This document shows positions 1 through 7,707 of a stretch of 64,000 nt of DNA, one piece after another (position 1 is the stretch's first letter; the number at the start of each line of letters is the position of its first letter). Origin of the DNA: Nocardia asteroides (GTDB lineage: Bacteria > Actinomycetota > Actinomycetes > Mycobacteriales > Mycobacteriaceae); NCBI RefSeq assembly GCF_021183625.1, contig NZ_CP089214.1, positions 806,001 to 870,000 on the forward strand, read 5' to 3'. A model generated the notes under the pieces. The model was not told the DNA's origin. It was given only the letters and a program-made list of their open reading frames with translations, and searched no databases. Made by a program: the position numbers and the translations under genes.

Positions 1-1069
1 CGAAGCCGAAGGCGACGTGCTTGTTCGGCTCGCGCCCGATATCGAAGCGGAACGGGTCGTCGAAGGCCTCCTCGTCGCGGTTGGCCGAGATGTAGGAGAG
101 CAGCAGCGAATCGCCCTCGGCGATCGGCACCCCGCGCAGCGTGGTGTCCGCGGTCGCGGTGCGCATGAACGCCTTGACCGGGGTGACCCAGCGGATCATC
201 TCCTCGGTGGCCTGCGGCAGCAGCGACATGTCGGCGCGCAGCCTGGCCAGCTGGCCGGGGTTCTCCGCCAGCGCGCGCAGCCCGCCGGAGATGGTGCCGC
301 TGGTGGTGTCGTGGCCCGCCGTCGCGATGATCGCGTAGTAGGAGACGGTGTCGATCTCGGAGAGCGGTTCGCCGTCGACGCGGGCATTGGCGATCGTGGA
401 GGCGAGGTCCTCGGTCGGCGTCGCCCGCCGCGCCCCGGTGATCTCGGTGAAGTAGGCGAACATGTCGAGCAGCGCGCCGATCTTCTCCTCCTGCGAGACC
501 GCCGATCGCTGGTACTCCTCGTCGTCGCTGCCGAGCAGCTCCTGGGTGAGCTTCAGCATCCGGGGGAAGTCCGACTCCGGGACGCCGAGCAGCGACATGA
601 TCACGAAGAGCGGGTAGTTGACCGCGACCTCCTGCACGAAATCGCACTCCCCGCCCGCGTCGCGCATCCGGTCCACGTACCGCTTCGCCAGCTCGGTGAT
701 GCGCAGCTCCATGGCGCGCATGGCCTTCGGCGCGAACCAGTCGGCGGCGACCGCGCGGACCACGCGGTGCTGCGGATCGTCCATGTGGATCAGGGTGCGG
801 ATGCCGACGGCGGCCTGCTGCTCGTCGGACTCCGCCGACATCAGCACCGGCCGCGGCCAGTTGCTGAACAGCGCGCCGTTGCGCTCGACCGCGAGCACGT
901 CGGCGTGCTTGGTGACGGCCCAGAAGGGCTTGTACCCGGGGACGTCGACATACGACACGGGGGTCCTGGCGCGCAGGCCCGACAGCGCGGCGTGCAGCCG
1001 CGGCTCGTCGGTGTAGGCGGCGGGCTCCGCGAGTACCTTCGCGGCTTCATCGACGATCTCCGTGCTCAT
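1..1069 (-). CDS. Cytochrome P450 (C-terminus cut by window edge)
   Basis: Bacterial class I cytochrome P450, a soluble haem monooxygenase that takes electrons from a ferredoxin. About 356 residues are present from the start (MSTEIVDEAAK). The I-helix oxygen-activation motif AGHDTTS lies near residue 250 and the K-helix EEMIR near 288. The frame leaves the window inside AFGFG, the beginning of the haem-binding loop, so the cysteine ligand is outside. It is divergent from an SDR gene, with a 23-bp regulon palindrome in between. P450 plus dehydrogenase suggests hydroxylation followed by oxidation of the new alcohol. The substrate is unknown. The family call is certain; the subfamily is not. Confidence 0.93.
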   Translation of the reverse strand, partial: MSTEIVDEAAKVLAEPAAYTDEPRLHAALSGLRARTPVSYVDVPGYKPFWAVTKHADVLAVERNGALFSNWPRPVLMSAESDEQQAAVGIRTLIHMDDPQHRVVRAVAADWFAPKAMRAMELRITELAKRYVDRMRDAGGECDFVQEVAVNYPLFVIMSLLGVPESDFPRMLKLTQELLGSDDEEYQRSAVSQEEKIGALLDMFAYFTEITGARRATPTEDLASTIANARVDGEPLSEIDTVSYYAIIATAGHDTTSGTISGGLRALAENPGQLARLRADMSLLPQATEEMIRWVTPVKAFMRTATADTTLRGVPIAEGDSLLLSYISANRDEEAFDDPFRFDIGREPNKHVAFGF

Positions 1070-1130
1070 CCGGTCTGTTCCGTCCAGTCGAGGCTCGTTG
1101 TCTCGGTAGCAAGGGTGATTTATAGTCGAC

Positions 1131-1153
1131 CTTACTGTCAAGCATTCCGTAAG
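1131..1153. promoter_or_regulatory. Regulon operator (TACNGTA palindrome), P450/SDR divergent promoter
   Basis: This is a 23-bp imperfect palindrome with outer arms CTTAC and GTAAG separated by 13 bases. It matches 10 of 12 fixed positions of the core TACNGTANNNNNTACNGTA found repeatedly in this window. It lies between the divergent P450 and SDR genes, 32 bp before the SDR start. It is probably bound by a TetR-family repressor (inference). Confidence 0.7.
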
Positions 1154-1184
1154 ACCTTCGAGCCGACTGGACGGTGGTATTCCC

Positions 1185-1970
1185 ATGGCACAGCCACAGC
1201 GCAGGATCGTGGTGGTCGGAGCGGGGTCCGGCATCGGCGCGGCCACCGCGGCGCACTTCCACGCGGCGGGCGAGCACGTGCTCGCGGTCGACCTGCGCGA
1301 CAACGACACCCCGGCCACCGAGCACCGCCGCTGCGACCTGCGCGACCCCGCCGCCGTCGAGCGGCTGCTCGCCGCGATCGGCGACGGCTGGGACCTGCTC
1401 GCGCACGTCGCGGGCATCCCCGGCACCGCGCCCGCCGCGGAGGTGCTCGCCGTCAACTACCTCGGCCTGCGCCGCACCGTGACCGGCATGCTGCCGCTGC
1501 TGCGCACCGGCGGCGCGGTCGTCACCGTCGCCTCGGTGGCCGCGCTCGGCTGGCAGCAGCGCATCCCCGAGCTGGAGGGGCTGCTCGCGGCGACCGACGA
1601 GGCCGCGGTGCTGGCGTGGCAGGCGGGGCAGGACCCGGCCTATCCGGTGTACAGCACCGCCAAGCAGGCCGCGGTGCTCTTCGCCACCCGGCTCGCGCCC
1701 GCGGCCTGGCAGAAGTACGGGGTCCGGGTGAACACGGTGAGCCCCGGCCCGACCGAGACGCCGATCCTCGGCGACTTCGAGACCTCGATGGGCAAGGAGG
1801 TGCTCGACACCGTGAAGGCCACCGTCGGCCGCCATGCCACCGCCGCCGACATCGTCCCGGTGATCGCGTTCCTCGGCTCGTCCGCGGCGGGCTGGGTGAA
1901 CGGCCAGGACCTGCATGTCGACGGCGGCTTCGTCGCCCCGATGTCGGTCGGCGGCCCGCTCGCGCTGTGA
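1185..1970 (+). CDS. Short-chain dehydrogenase/reductase (3-alpha-HSD-like)
   Basis: A 261-residue NAD(P)-dependent SDR. The dinucleotide-binding GAGSGIG is at residues 12-18, a serine in VASVAAL is near 117, and the catalytic pair YSTAK is near 155-159. The long insert between Ser and Tyr and the overall layout resemble 3-alpha-hydroxysteroid dehydrogenase/carbonyl reductases, but substrate cannot be assigned from that. The start is ATG, with only a weak ribosome-binding site after the upstream palindrome. The downstream P450 begins 24 bp after the stop, so the two are probably co-transcribed. Likely role: oxidising an alcohol made by a P450 to a ketone. Confidence 0.9.
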   Translation: MAQPQRRIVVVGAGSGIGAATAAHFHAAGEHVLAVDLRDNDTPATEHRRCDLRDPAAVERLLAAIGDGWDLLAHVAGIPGTAPAAEVLAVNYLGLRRTVTGMLPLLRTGGAVVTVASVAALGWQQRIPELEGLLAATDEAAVLAWQAGQDPAYPVYSTAKQAAVLFATRLAPAAWQKYGVRVNTVSPGPTETPILGDFETSMGKEVLDTVKATVGRHATAADIVPVIAFLGSSAAGWVNGQDLHVDGGFVAPMSVGGPLAL

Positions 1971-1994
1971 CCGACCACTACTGAAAGGCGCACT

Positions 1995-3194
1995 GTGGAC
2001 AGCCCCGTGCAGGAGGAACCGGTGACCATCGACCTCCGCGATCCCTACCCCTTCTTCGCCGCCAACCGCCGCGCGAACGGCGTGTACCACGGCGGCGTCA
2101 TGGACTACACCCGCACGCCGCCGGAGTTCCGGCCACGCGACTCCTGGTCCGCGCTCTCCTGGACCGCGGCCAATGCCGCGCTGCGCGACACCGAGACCTT
2201 CAGCTCGAAGCTCTACGACAGCACCATCGGCGTCTTCATGGGCCCGACGATCCTGGCCATGCACGGCTCCAGGCACAAAGCGCACCGCAACCTGGTGACG
2301 GCCGCATTCAAACCGCAGTCGCTGCGCACCTGGGAGCCGGAGATCGTGCGCCCGATCTGCACCGCGCTGATCGATGAGTTCGCCGAGCGCGGCAGCGCGG
2401 ACCTGGTGCGCGAGTTCACCTTCGAGTTCCCGACCCGGGTGATCGCCCGGCTGCTCGGGCTCCCGGAGGAGGAGCTGCCCTTCTTCCGCAAGGCCGCCGT
2501 CGACATCATCAGCTACACCGGTGACCACAGGGCCGCCTTCGCGGCGTCGGGTGCGCTGCAGGAGTACTTCCAGGGCCACATCGATCAGCGCCGATCCCAG
2601 CCCACCGAGGACATCATCGGCGACCTCGTCGCCGCCGAGATCGACGGCGAGAAGCTCACCGACGAGGCGATCTACTCGTTCCTGCGGCTGCTGCTGCCCG
2701 CCGGGCTGGAGACCACCTACCGCTCCTCGGGCAATCTGCTGTACCTGCTGCTCACCCACCCCGAGCAGTTCGAGGCGGTGCGCGCGGACCGCAGGCTGCT
2801 CAACCCCGCCATCGAGGAGGGGCTGCGCTACGAGACCCCGCTGACGCTGGTGCAGCGCACCGTCACCAGGGATACCGAGCTGGCGGGTGTGGCGATCCCA
2901 CGCGGCGCGACGCTGGACATCTGCCTCGGCGCGGCCAACCGGGACGAGCAGCGCTGGGAGCGCGCCGAGGAGTTCGACATCGCCCGGAAGCGGCTGCCGC
3001 ACCTCAGCTTCACCGCCGGCGCGCACACCTGCCTCGGGCTGCACCTGGCCCGGATGGAGACCAGGGTGGCGCTGGAGGTGCTACTGGACCGGCTGACCGG
3101 GATCACCCTGCTCGACGACGGCGACCCGCACATCTTCGGCCAGCCGTTCCGCTCCCCCACCGCGCTGCCGGTGTCGTTCGAGGTGGCCGGGTGA
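1995..3194 (+). CDS. Cytochrome P450
   Basis: A complete 399-residue P450 with a GTG start. It has the I-helix PAGLETT near residue 235, with Glu-Thr-Thr in place of the common Asp/Glu-Thr pair. The ExxR motif (EEGLR) is near 274. The haem loop FTAGAHTCLG, with ligand Cys near 345, has Thr where FGxG usually has Gly. It follows the SDR by 24 bp and is followed without a gap by a short SDR remnant that starts on its stop codon. It is probably a soluble monooxygenase in the same pathway as the divergent P450. Substrate unknown. Confidence 0.94.
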   Translation: MDSPVQEEPVTIDLRDPYPFFAANRRANGVYHGGVMDYTRTPPEFRPRDSWSALSWTAANAALRDTETFSSKLYDSTIGVFMGPTILAMHGSRHKAHRNLVTAAFKPQSLRTWEPEIVRPICTALIDEFAERGSADLVREFTFEFPTRVIARLLGLPEEELPFFRKAAVDIISYTGDHRAAFAASGALQEYFQGHIDQRRSQPTEDIIGDLVAAEIDGEKLTDEAIYSFLRLLLPAGLETTYRSSGNLLYLLLTHPEQFEAVRADRRLLNPAIEEGLRYETPLTLVQRTVTRDTELAGVAIPRGATLDICLGAANRDEQRWERAEEFDIARKRLPHLSFTAGAHTCLGLHLARMETRVALEVLLDRLTGITLLDDGDPHIFGQPFRSPTALPVSFEVAG

Positions 3195-3331
3195 GCGAGC
3201 GCGACCCCTTCGACCTGTCCAGGCGTTCGGCACCGGTCACCGGCGCCGCGGGCGGGATCGCCGCGGCGGCCCGCGTCGCAGCGCTCGGCACAGCGGGGAT
3301 TGCCGTTCCCGCCCAGGAAGGAACGTCATGA
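3191..3331 (+). pseudogene. Remnant of an SDR gene, N-terminal fragment
   Basis: A GTG that overlaps the P450 stop (GTGA) opens a 46-codon frame that reads FDLSRRSAPVTGAAGGIAAA. This is recognisably the start of an SDR: the beta-1 strand and a TGxxxGxG motif whose last Gly has become Ala. It then ends without any further Rossmann fold, and its TGA overlaps the ATG of the next gene (ATGA). This looks like an internally deleted dehydrogenase whose reading frame survives, perhaps because it keeps translation coupled between its neighbours. Similarity is judged by eye. A short genuine coupling peptide is the alternative. Confidence 0.6.
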
Positions 3332-4131
3332 CCGTCCTCCTCGTCGAGCAGCACGGCGGCGTGCGCACGCTCACGCTGAACCGCCCGGAGCGGCGCAATG
3401 CGCTCGATCGCGCGCTCTGGGCGGCGCTGCGGGAGCAGCTCGCCGAGATCGCCGCCGGCGCGGCGCGGGCGGTCGTGCTCACCGGCGCCGGCGGCGCATT
3501 CTCCGCCGGAGCCGACCTCTCCGCCACCGCCGACGTCGAGGAGTTCCCCGACCCGGCCGAGGAGATGCGCGGCATCAACGAGGTGGTGCGGCGGCTGCAC
3601 GAGCTGCCGGTGCCGACGGTGGCCAAGGTGCGCGGCCCGGCCTACGGCGCGGGCTGGAACCTCGCGCTCGCCTGCGATCTCGTGATCGCGGCGCCCGATG
3701 CCCGGTTCTGCCAGATCTTCACCCGCCGGGCGCTCTCCCCGGACTGCGGCGGGTCGTGGGTGCTGCCCCGGCTCGTCGGGTTGCAGCAGGCCAAGCGGCT
3801 CACCCTGCTCGCCGAGGCGATCGGCGCGGAGGAGGCGCGCCAGCTCGGGCTCGTCACCTGGGTGCGGCCGGAGGCCGAGATCGACGCCCGCACCGCCGAA
3901 CTCGCCGGGCGGCTCGCCGCCGGAGCGCCGACCGCGCTCGCCCAGACCAAGGCGCTGCTCGCCGCCGGCGCGGACCGGACCCTGGCCGAGGCGCTCGACG
4001 CCGAGACCCGCGCGCAGGCGGTGAACCTCGCCGGGACCGACGTCCTCGAGGCGTTCGCCGCCTTCCTGGAGAAACGCGAGCCGATATTCCCCGGCGCGAA
4101 CGGGAATTCGACCGCCGCCGAGATAATGTGA
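3328..4131 (+). CDS. Enoyl-CoA hydratase/isomerase (PaaG-like crotonase)
   Basis: A 267-residue crotonase-fold enzyme. The first oxyanion-hole segment, AFSAGADLSA, is near residues 55-64, and GPAYGAGWNLAL near 105-116 is the second. Where classical hydratases place the second catalytic Glu, this protein has ALSPDCGGSWVLPR, the SPD-GGS pattern of PaaG-type isomerases/hydratases. The ATG follows an AGGAAGGA ribosome-binding site. It overlaps the stop of the SDR remnant and is downstream of the P450, so it is probably the last gene of that operon. Expected to act on an unsaturated acyl-CoA; whether it hydrates or isomerises is open. Confidence 0.9.
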   Translation: MTVLLVEQHGGVRTLTLNRPERRNALDRALWAALREQLAEIAAGAARAVVLTGAGGAFSAGADLSATADVEEFPDPAEEMRGINEVVRRLHELPVPTVAKVRGPAYGAGWNLALACDLVIAAPDARFCQIFTRRALSPDCGGSWVLPRLVGLQQAKRLTLLAEAIGAEEARQLGLVTWVRPEAEIDARTAELAGRLAAGAPTALAQTKALLAAGADRTLAEALDAETRAQAVNLAGTDVLEAFAAFLEKREPIFPGANGNSTAAEIM

Positions 4132-4182
4132 CCTGAGATACATTCGGGGCGGATTCCACTACCGCGGCGCCGTCGGAAATAC

Positions 4183-4217
4183 CACACGGTAAACCCCGTG
4201 GTAGCATCTACCGTGCG
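4183..4217. promoter_or_regulatory. Two overlapping regulon operators upstream of the TetR gene
   Basis: Two 23-bp sites (4183-4205 and 4195-4217) overlap with a 12-bp offset and share the middle half-site. The half-sites read ACGGTA, TGGTAG and CTACCGT. Each full site matches about 8 of 12 core positions, but the outer halves are strong. GGTAG-CAT-CTACC is itself a perfect palindrome at 4200-4212. The position 85 bp before a TetR gene suggests autoregulation. Confidence 0.6.
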
Positions 4218-4301
4218 GATTTCGACAATCCGCTTCCGGCATTTCCCCGGCGGCGCCGGATACCGGAGACCCCCAGCATCGCAGAGGAAGTGAGTTCGAC
4301 G

Positions 4302-5150
4302 ATGGCGAAGCGCGCAACGCCAGTGAAGCGGCAGCGCCGCGAGCGAGGATCGCTCAATCCCGATGACATCATCCAGGGCGCTTTCGAACTCGCCGAAGAG
4401 GTCTCCATCGACGGGCTGAGCATGCCGCTGCTCGGCAAACACCTCGATGTCGGCGTCACCAGCATCTACTGGTACTTCCGCAAGAAGGACGACCTGCTCA
4501 ACGCCATGACCGACCGGGCGCTGAGCCAGTACGCCTTCGCCGCGCCCTTCGTCGAGGCCGACCACTGGCGCGAGACGCTGCGTAATCACGCACGGACAAT
4601 GCGGGAAACGTTTCTCGGTAATCCCATTCTCTGCGATCTGATTCTGATCCGCTCCGCGCTGAGCCGCGATGCCGCCCGTCTCGGCGCGCAGGGAATCGAG
4701 CGCGCGATCAACACTCTGGTCAAAGCGGGATTCTCCGTCGACGACGCCTTCGACCTCTATTCCGCGATCAATCTGCACGTGCGCGGCTCGGTCGTATTGC
4801 AGCGGCTCTACGACAAGAACAAGGAACTCGACGCCGAGGCGTCCGCGTACTACGAGGACATCGCCATCGAGCCGGAGACAACGCCGCTGCTCGCCGAGGC
4901 GATGGCGCGGGGGCGGCGCAGTGGCGCGCCCGACGATCGGAACTTCGAGTACGGGCTGGAGTGCATTCTCGACCACGCGAGCCGGGTGATCGCGGGCAGC
5001 GCGCCCGCCGCCCCGGCGAAGAAGGCGCCCGCGAAGGCGGCGGCCGAGACCGCGGCGCCGGCCAAGGCTCCGGCGAAGAAGACCGCCGCGAAGCGCTCCG
5101 CGACGAAGGCGCCTGCCACGCGCACCCGGCGCACCGCCGCCGCCTCCTGA
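4302..5150 (+). CDS. TetR-family regulator with a lysine/alanine-rich tail
   Basis: A 282-residue transcriptional repressor candidate. The N-terminal helix-turn-helix covers about residues 19-65, with recognition helix around DVGVTSIYWYFRKKDDLL. The middle part is an all-helical ligand domain of the TetR_C type. From about residue 234 to the end it is a Pro/Ala/Lys-rich tail built from PAKKA-like units, as in histone H1 or mycobacterial HupB, which is unusual for TetR proteins. The ATG at 4302 is preferred because GAGGAAG precedes it; GTG at 4290 is possible. Its own promoter carries two copies of the regulon palindrome, so it is the best candidate for the local regulator. It may sense an acyl-CoA (inference). 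Confidence 0.88.
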   Translation: MAKRATPVKRQRRERGSLNPDDIIQGAFELAEEVSIDGLSMPLLGKHLDVGVTSIYWYFRKKDDLLNAMTDRALSQYAFAAPFVEADHWRETLRNHARTMRETFLGNPILCDLILIRSALSRDAARLGAQGIERAINTLVKAGFSVDDAFDLYSAINLHVRGSVVLQRLYDKNKELDAEASAYYEDIAIEPETTPLLAEAMARGRRSGAPDDRNFEYGLECILDHASRVIAGSAPAAPAKKAPAKAAAETAAPAKAPAKKTAAKRSATKAPATRTRRTAAAS

Positions 5151-5232
5151 CCTGTTCCGTCCGCACAGCGGAACCCGCGCCCGCTCACCCGGGCGGCCGC
5201 GATCGCGGGTCCGGGTCATCGCGCGACAAGCT

Positions 5233-5264
5233 CCGTGCCCCGGCCCAAACCGGCCGGGGCACGG
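5233..5264. terminator. Bidirectional hairpin terminator
   Basis: A perfect inverted repeat with arms CCGTGCCCCGGCC and GGCCGGGGCACGG and a 6-base loop. It sits between the convergent TetR and crotonase genes. There is no long T tract, as is usual in high-GC actinobacteria. Confidence 0.75.
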
Positions 5265-5271
5265 GTCGCGT

Positions 5272-6153
5272 TCACGGCTCCGGCACGTGGAAGTGCTCGT
5301 CCCGCAACCGGAACGCCTCGCGCGTACCATGCTCCGCCCGCGTCTTGACGAAGTTGAACTCGCCCGCGCCGAACTGCAGATTCGTGCCGAAAGCGTGGAA
5401 GAGGTAGCTCGCCACCTCCTCCCCCTGGTACGCCTGGCTCTGCTCCACCAGCCGGAACGCCTCCTTGGCGATCACCACCCCGTCGGCGGGCATCTTCGCC
5501 GCCTTCTCCGCCCAGTAGCGCGCCCGCGCCGTCACCTGCCCCGGCTCGCAGGTCTCGGTGAACACGCCGAGGTGCTCGAGCGTGCCCGCCTCCACGATGT
5601 CGCCGGTGAGCAGCAGCCGCCGCGCCAGCACCGGGCCGAGCCGGTGGAAGAACATGTGCAGGCTGCCGAGCGCGGGGCCGAGGAAGCGGGTGGCGGGCAT
5701 GCCGAGCCGCGCGTCCCGCGCGACCACGGCGATATCGGCCATCAGCGCCAGCTCGAAGCCACCACCGAGGGCGAAGCCGCCGACCTCGGCGACGGTGACC
5801 TTCGGGAAGCCGAGGAACTCGTGGTAGAAGTCGAAGGACCTGCGATCCACGGTGAGCCTGCGCCGCTGGCTCGGCCTGCTCTTCTTCGGCGCGGCGCCGT
5901 TGCCATCCCCGTACCAGCCGTAGGCGTTGTTCATGTCGGCACCGGTGCTGAACACGCCGCCCGCGCCGCGCAGCAGGACAACGGTGATGTCGTCGTCGGC
6001 GGCGACCTCGTCGAGGAAGCCCGCCAGGCCGTCGCGCATGGTCGCGTCGTAGGAGTTGCGGCGCTCGGGGTTGTTCAGGGTGATCGTGGCGATCCGGCGG
6101 TCCTCGTCCACCTCGTAGCGGACGCGGCCGTCGGCGGCGCTGGAAGCGGTCAT
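5272..6153 (-). CDS. Enoyl-CoA hydratase/isomerase family protein
   Basis: A 293-residue crotonase-fold protein. It has the acyl-CoA binding segment FSTGADMNNAYG near residues 68-79, followed by an inserted loop rich in Gly/Lys/Arg, and the oxyanion-hole Gly segment GGFALGGGFELAL near 125-137. The usual second Glu position is FLGPALGSLHMFF, so catalysis may differ from classical hydration. ATG overlaps the stop of the upstream thioesterase-like gene (TGATG), so the two are translationally coupled. It ends just before a strong terminator. Substrate unknown. Confidence 0.87.
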   Translation of the reverse strand: MTASSAADGRVRYEVDEDRRIATITLNNPERRNSYDATMRDGLAGFLDEVAADDDITVVLLRGAGGVFSTGADMNNAYGWYGDGNGAAPKKSRPSQRRRLTVDRRSFDFYHEFLGFPKVTVAEVGGFALGGGFELALMADIAVVARDARLGMPATRFLGPALGSLHMFFHRLGPVLARRLLLTGDIVEAGTLEHLGVFTETCEPGQVTARARYWAEKAAKMPADGVVIAKEAFRLVEQSQAYQGEEVASYLFHAFGTNLQFGAGEFNFVKTRAEHGTREAFRLRDEHFHVPEP

Positions 6154-6824
6154 CGCGGGATCCCTTCGGTCGTCGGCGCGCCGGGGGCCCGGCGGCGGCC
6201 GTATCCGGTGCCGGTGAGGCGTTCCGGCGTCGCCGCGACCGTCGCGACCGTCGCGCGGCACAGCACCTCGTCGCCGCGGCGCAGCTGGGCGTTCGATTCG
6301 ATGCCCGCCGCGGTGGCCGTGCGCGCGATCGCGAAGTTCAGCTCGGTGAGCAGCGGGGTCGGGCGCCGGTAGGTGATCGTCAGCGACCTGGTCTTGCCGG
6401 TCACCCCCGCCGCGCAGCTGTGCTGCTGGACCACGCAGTCGAAGAAGACGCCGAGGAAGCCACCGTGCACCAGCCCCGGCGGGCCCTCGAAGGTCACCGG
6501 GAAGCTCACCCGCCCGGTCGCCGATGCCGGGTCGGCGGCATCGAAGACGTACTCGGGGAAGCTCGGGTTGTAGGCGCCGATGTCGAAGGCGTGGTCGAGG
6601 TAGATCCGGCGCTCCGGGTCGTCCGCGGCGTCGCCCACCCGTGGCCGCGGGTCGGCCGGCGCGGTGGCGGTGAGCGCGCGCTCCCACTCCGCGAACCGCG
6701 GCAGCATCTCCTCGACCACCGGCTGCGGCTGCTCCTGCGCGAGCAGCAGCGCGGTGAGCCGGCGCAGCGCGGCCGCCGCCGCCCCGGTCTGGGCCAGCGG
6801 CCGCTCACCGAAATGGATCTCCAT
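6150..6824 (-). CDS. Hotdog-fold thioesterase-like protein
   Basis: A 224-residue protein. The C-terminal half has PaaI/4HBT features: GPPGLVHGGFLGVFFDCVVQ near residues 115-134 matches the GxVHGG(x)ALxxxxD motif, followed by TRSLTITYRRPTPL, the typical central beta-strand. The N-terminal 90 residues are a helical extension. It probably hydrolyses an acyl-CoA or removes a stalled thioester. It is the first gene of a two-gene operon with the crotonase at 5272 and is divergent from the crotonase run at 6919. The 23-bp regulon palindrome lies in the shared promoter. Confidence 0.8.
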   Translation of the reverse strand: MEIHFGERPLAQTGAAAAALRRLTALLLAQEQPQPVVEEMLPRFAEWERALTATAPADPRPRVGDAADDPERRIYLDHAFDIGAYNPSFPEYVFDAADPASATGRVSFPVTFEGPPGLVHGGFLGVFFDCVVQQHSCAAGVTGKTRSLTITYRRPTPLLTELNFAIARTATAAGIESNAQLRRGDEVLCRATVATVAATPERLTGTGYGRRRAPGAPTTEGIPR

Positions 6825-6868
6825 GCGGGCTCATTCCTCCTCGGGCACGACCCCACCTTGGCAGACGA

Positions 6869-6891
6869 GCAACGGTATTGTCTACTGTATC
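6869..6891. promoter_or_regulatory. Regulon operator between thioesterase and crotonase operons
   Basis: A 23-bp site with half-sites ACGGTA and CTACTGTA matches 11 of 12 core positions. It is in the 94-bp divergent promoter, 28 bp before the GTG of the crotonase operon. A second inverted repeat, CTACTG-N9-CAGTAG (6882-6902), overlaps its right half. Confidence 0.7.
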
Positions 6892-6918
6892 TATCTCAGT
6901 AGCGAATGGAGGACGGCG

Positions 6919-7707
6919 GTGGGCGACGCGGAGACCGGAGTACGGCGGGACGGGGTGGTGCTGCGGCTCACCCTCGACCGGCCGGGGCGGCGCAACTCGC
7001 TGACCCCGGAGATGGTCGAGACCCTGGTCACCGCGCTGACCGCGGCCGCATCCGACGACACCCTGCGCGCCATCCACCTGCGCGGCGCGGGCGAGCACTT
7101 CTGCGCGGGCGTCGACTTGGTCTCCGGCAACACCGGCGACGCCAAGCCGCGCACCGGCTCGGTGCTGCGCCGTGTACCGCACACCGCGCACCGGGTGATC
7201 GAGCTGCTGCACACCGTCCAGCTCCCGGTGGTCGCCACGGTGCGCGGCTGGGCCGCGGGCATGGGCTGCAACCTGGCACTGGCCGCCGATTTCACCGTCG
7301 CCGCCCCCGGCGCGACCTTCTGGGAGCCGTTCCTCGACCGCGGCTTCAGCCCCGACTCCGGCGCCACCTGGCTGCTGCCGCGGCTGACCGGGCTCGCCAG
7401 GGCCAGGCGGATGCTGCTGCTCGGCGAGCGGGTGGACGGCACCACGGCCGCCGAGTGGGGGCTGATCCACGAGGTCGCCGACGACCCGGACGCCGCCGCC
7501 GAGGCACTGCTGGCCCGGCTCGCCGCCGCGCCGACCGTCGCGTTCGGGCTGGCCAAGCAGGCACTGGCGCAGAACCTGCACGCGACCCTGCCGCAGGCCA
7601 TGAACAACGAGCTGTTCGCGCTCGAACTGGCCTGCCGCACCCGCGATTTCAAGGAGGGCCTCGCCGCCTTCCGCGACCGCAGGGCACCGGAGTTCGAGGG
7701 CCGATGA
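6919..7707 (+). CDS. Enoyl-CoA hydratase/isomerase (PaaG-like)
   Basis: A 262-residue crotonase. The GTG start is chosen because GGAGGA precedes it by 5 bases. It has LDRPGRRNSLT near residue 20, HFCAGVDLVSG near 60, GWAAGMGCNLALAADF near 108-123 and GFSPDSGATWLLPRL near 140-154, again the SPD-G pattern of PaaG-type enzymes. It is the first of five consecutive genes with ATGA/GTGA overlaps (three crotonases and two acyl-CoA ligases), so it is certainly part of an operon. Its promoter carries the regulon palindrome. Confidence 0.9.
   Translation: MGDAETGVRRDGVVLRLTLDRPGRRNSLTPEMVETLVTALTAAASDDTLRAIHLRGAGEHFCAGVDLVSGNTGDAKPRTGSVLRRVPHTAHRVIELLHTVQLPVVATVRGWAAGMGCNLALAADFTVAAPGATFWEPFLDRGFSPDSGATWLLPRLTGLARARRMLLLGERVDGTTAAEWGLIHEVADDPDAAAEALLARLAAAPTVAFGLAKQALAQNLHATLPQAMNNELFALELACRTRDFKEGLAAFRDRRAPEFEGR

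Noticed and set aside
1047..3044. Very long open frames antisense to the SDR and P450 genes (and similar ones throughout the window)
   Set aside because: They are Arg/Gly/Ala-rich shadows produced by high GC codon use. No motif or domain could be recognised, and the sense-strand genes are unambiguous.
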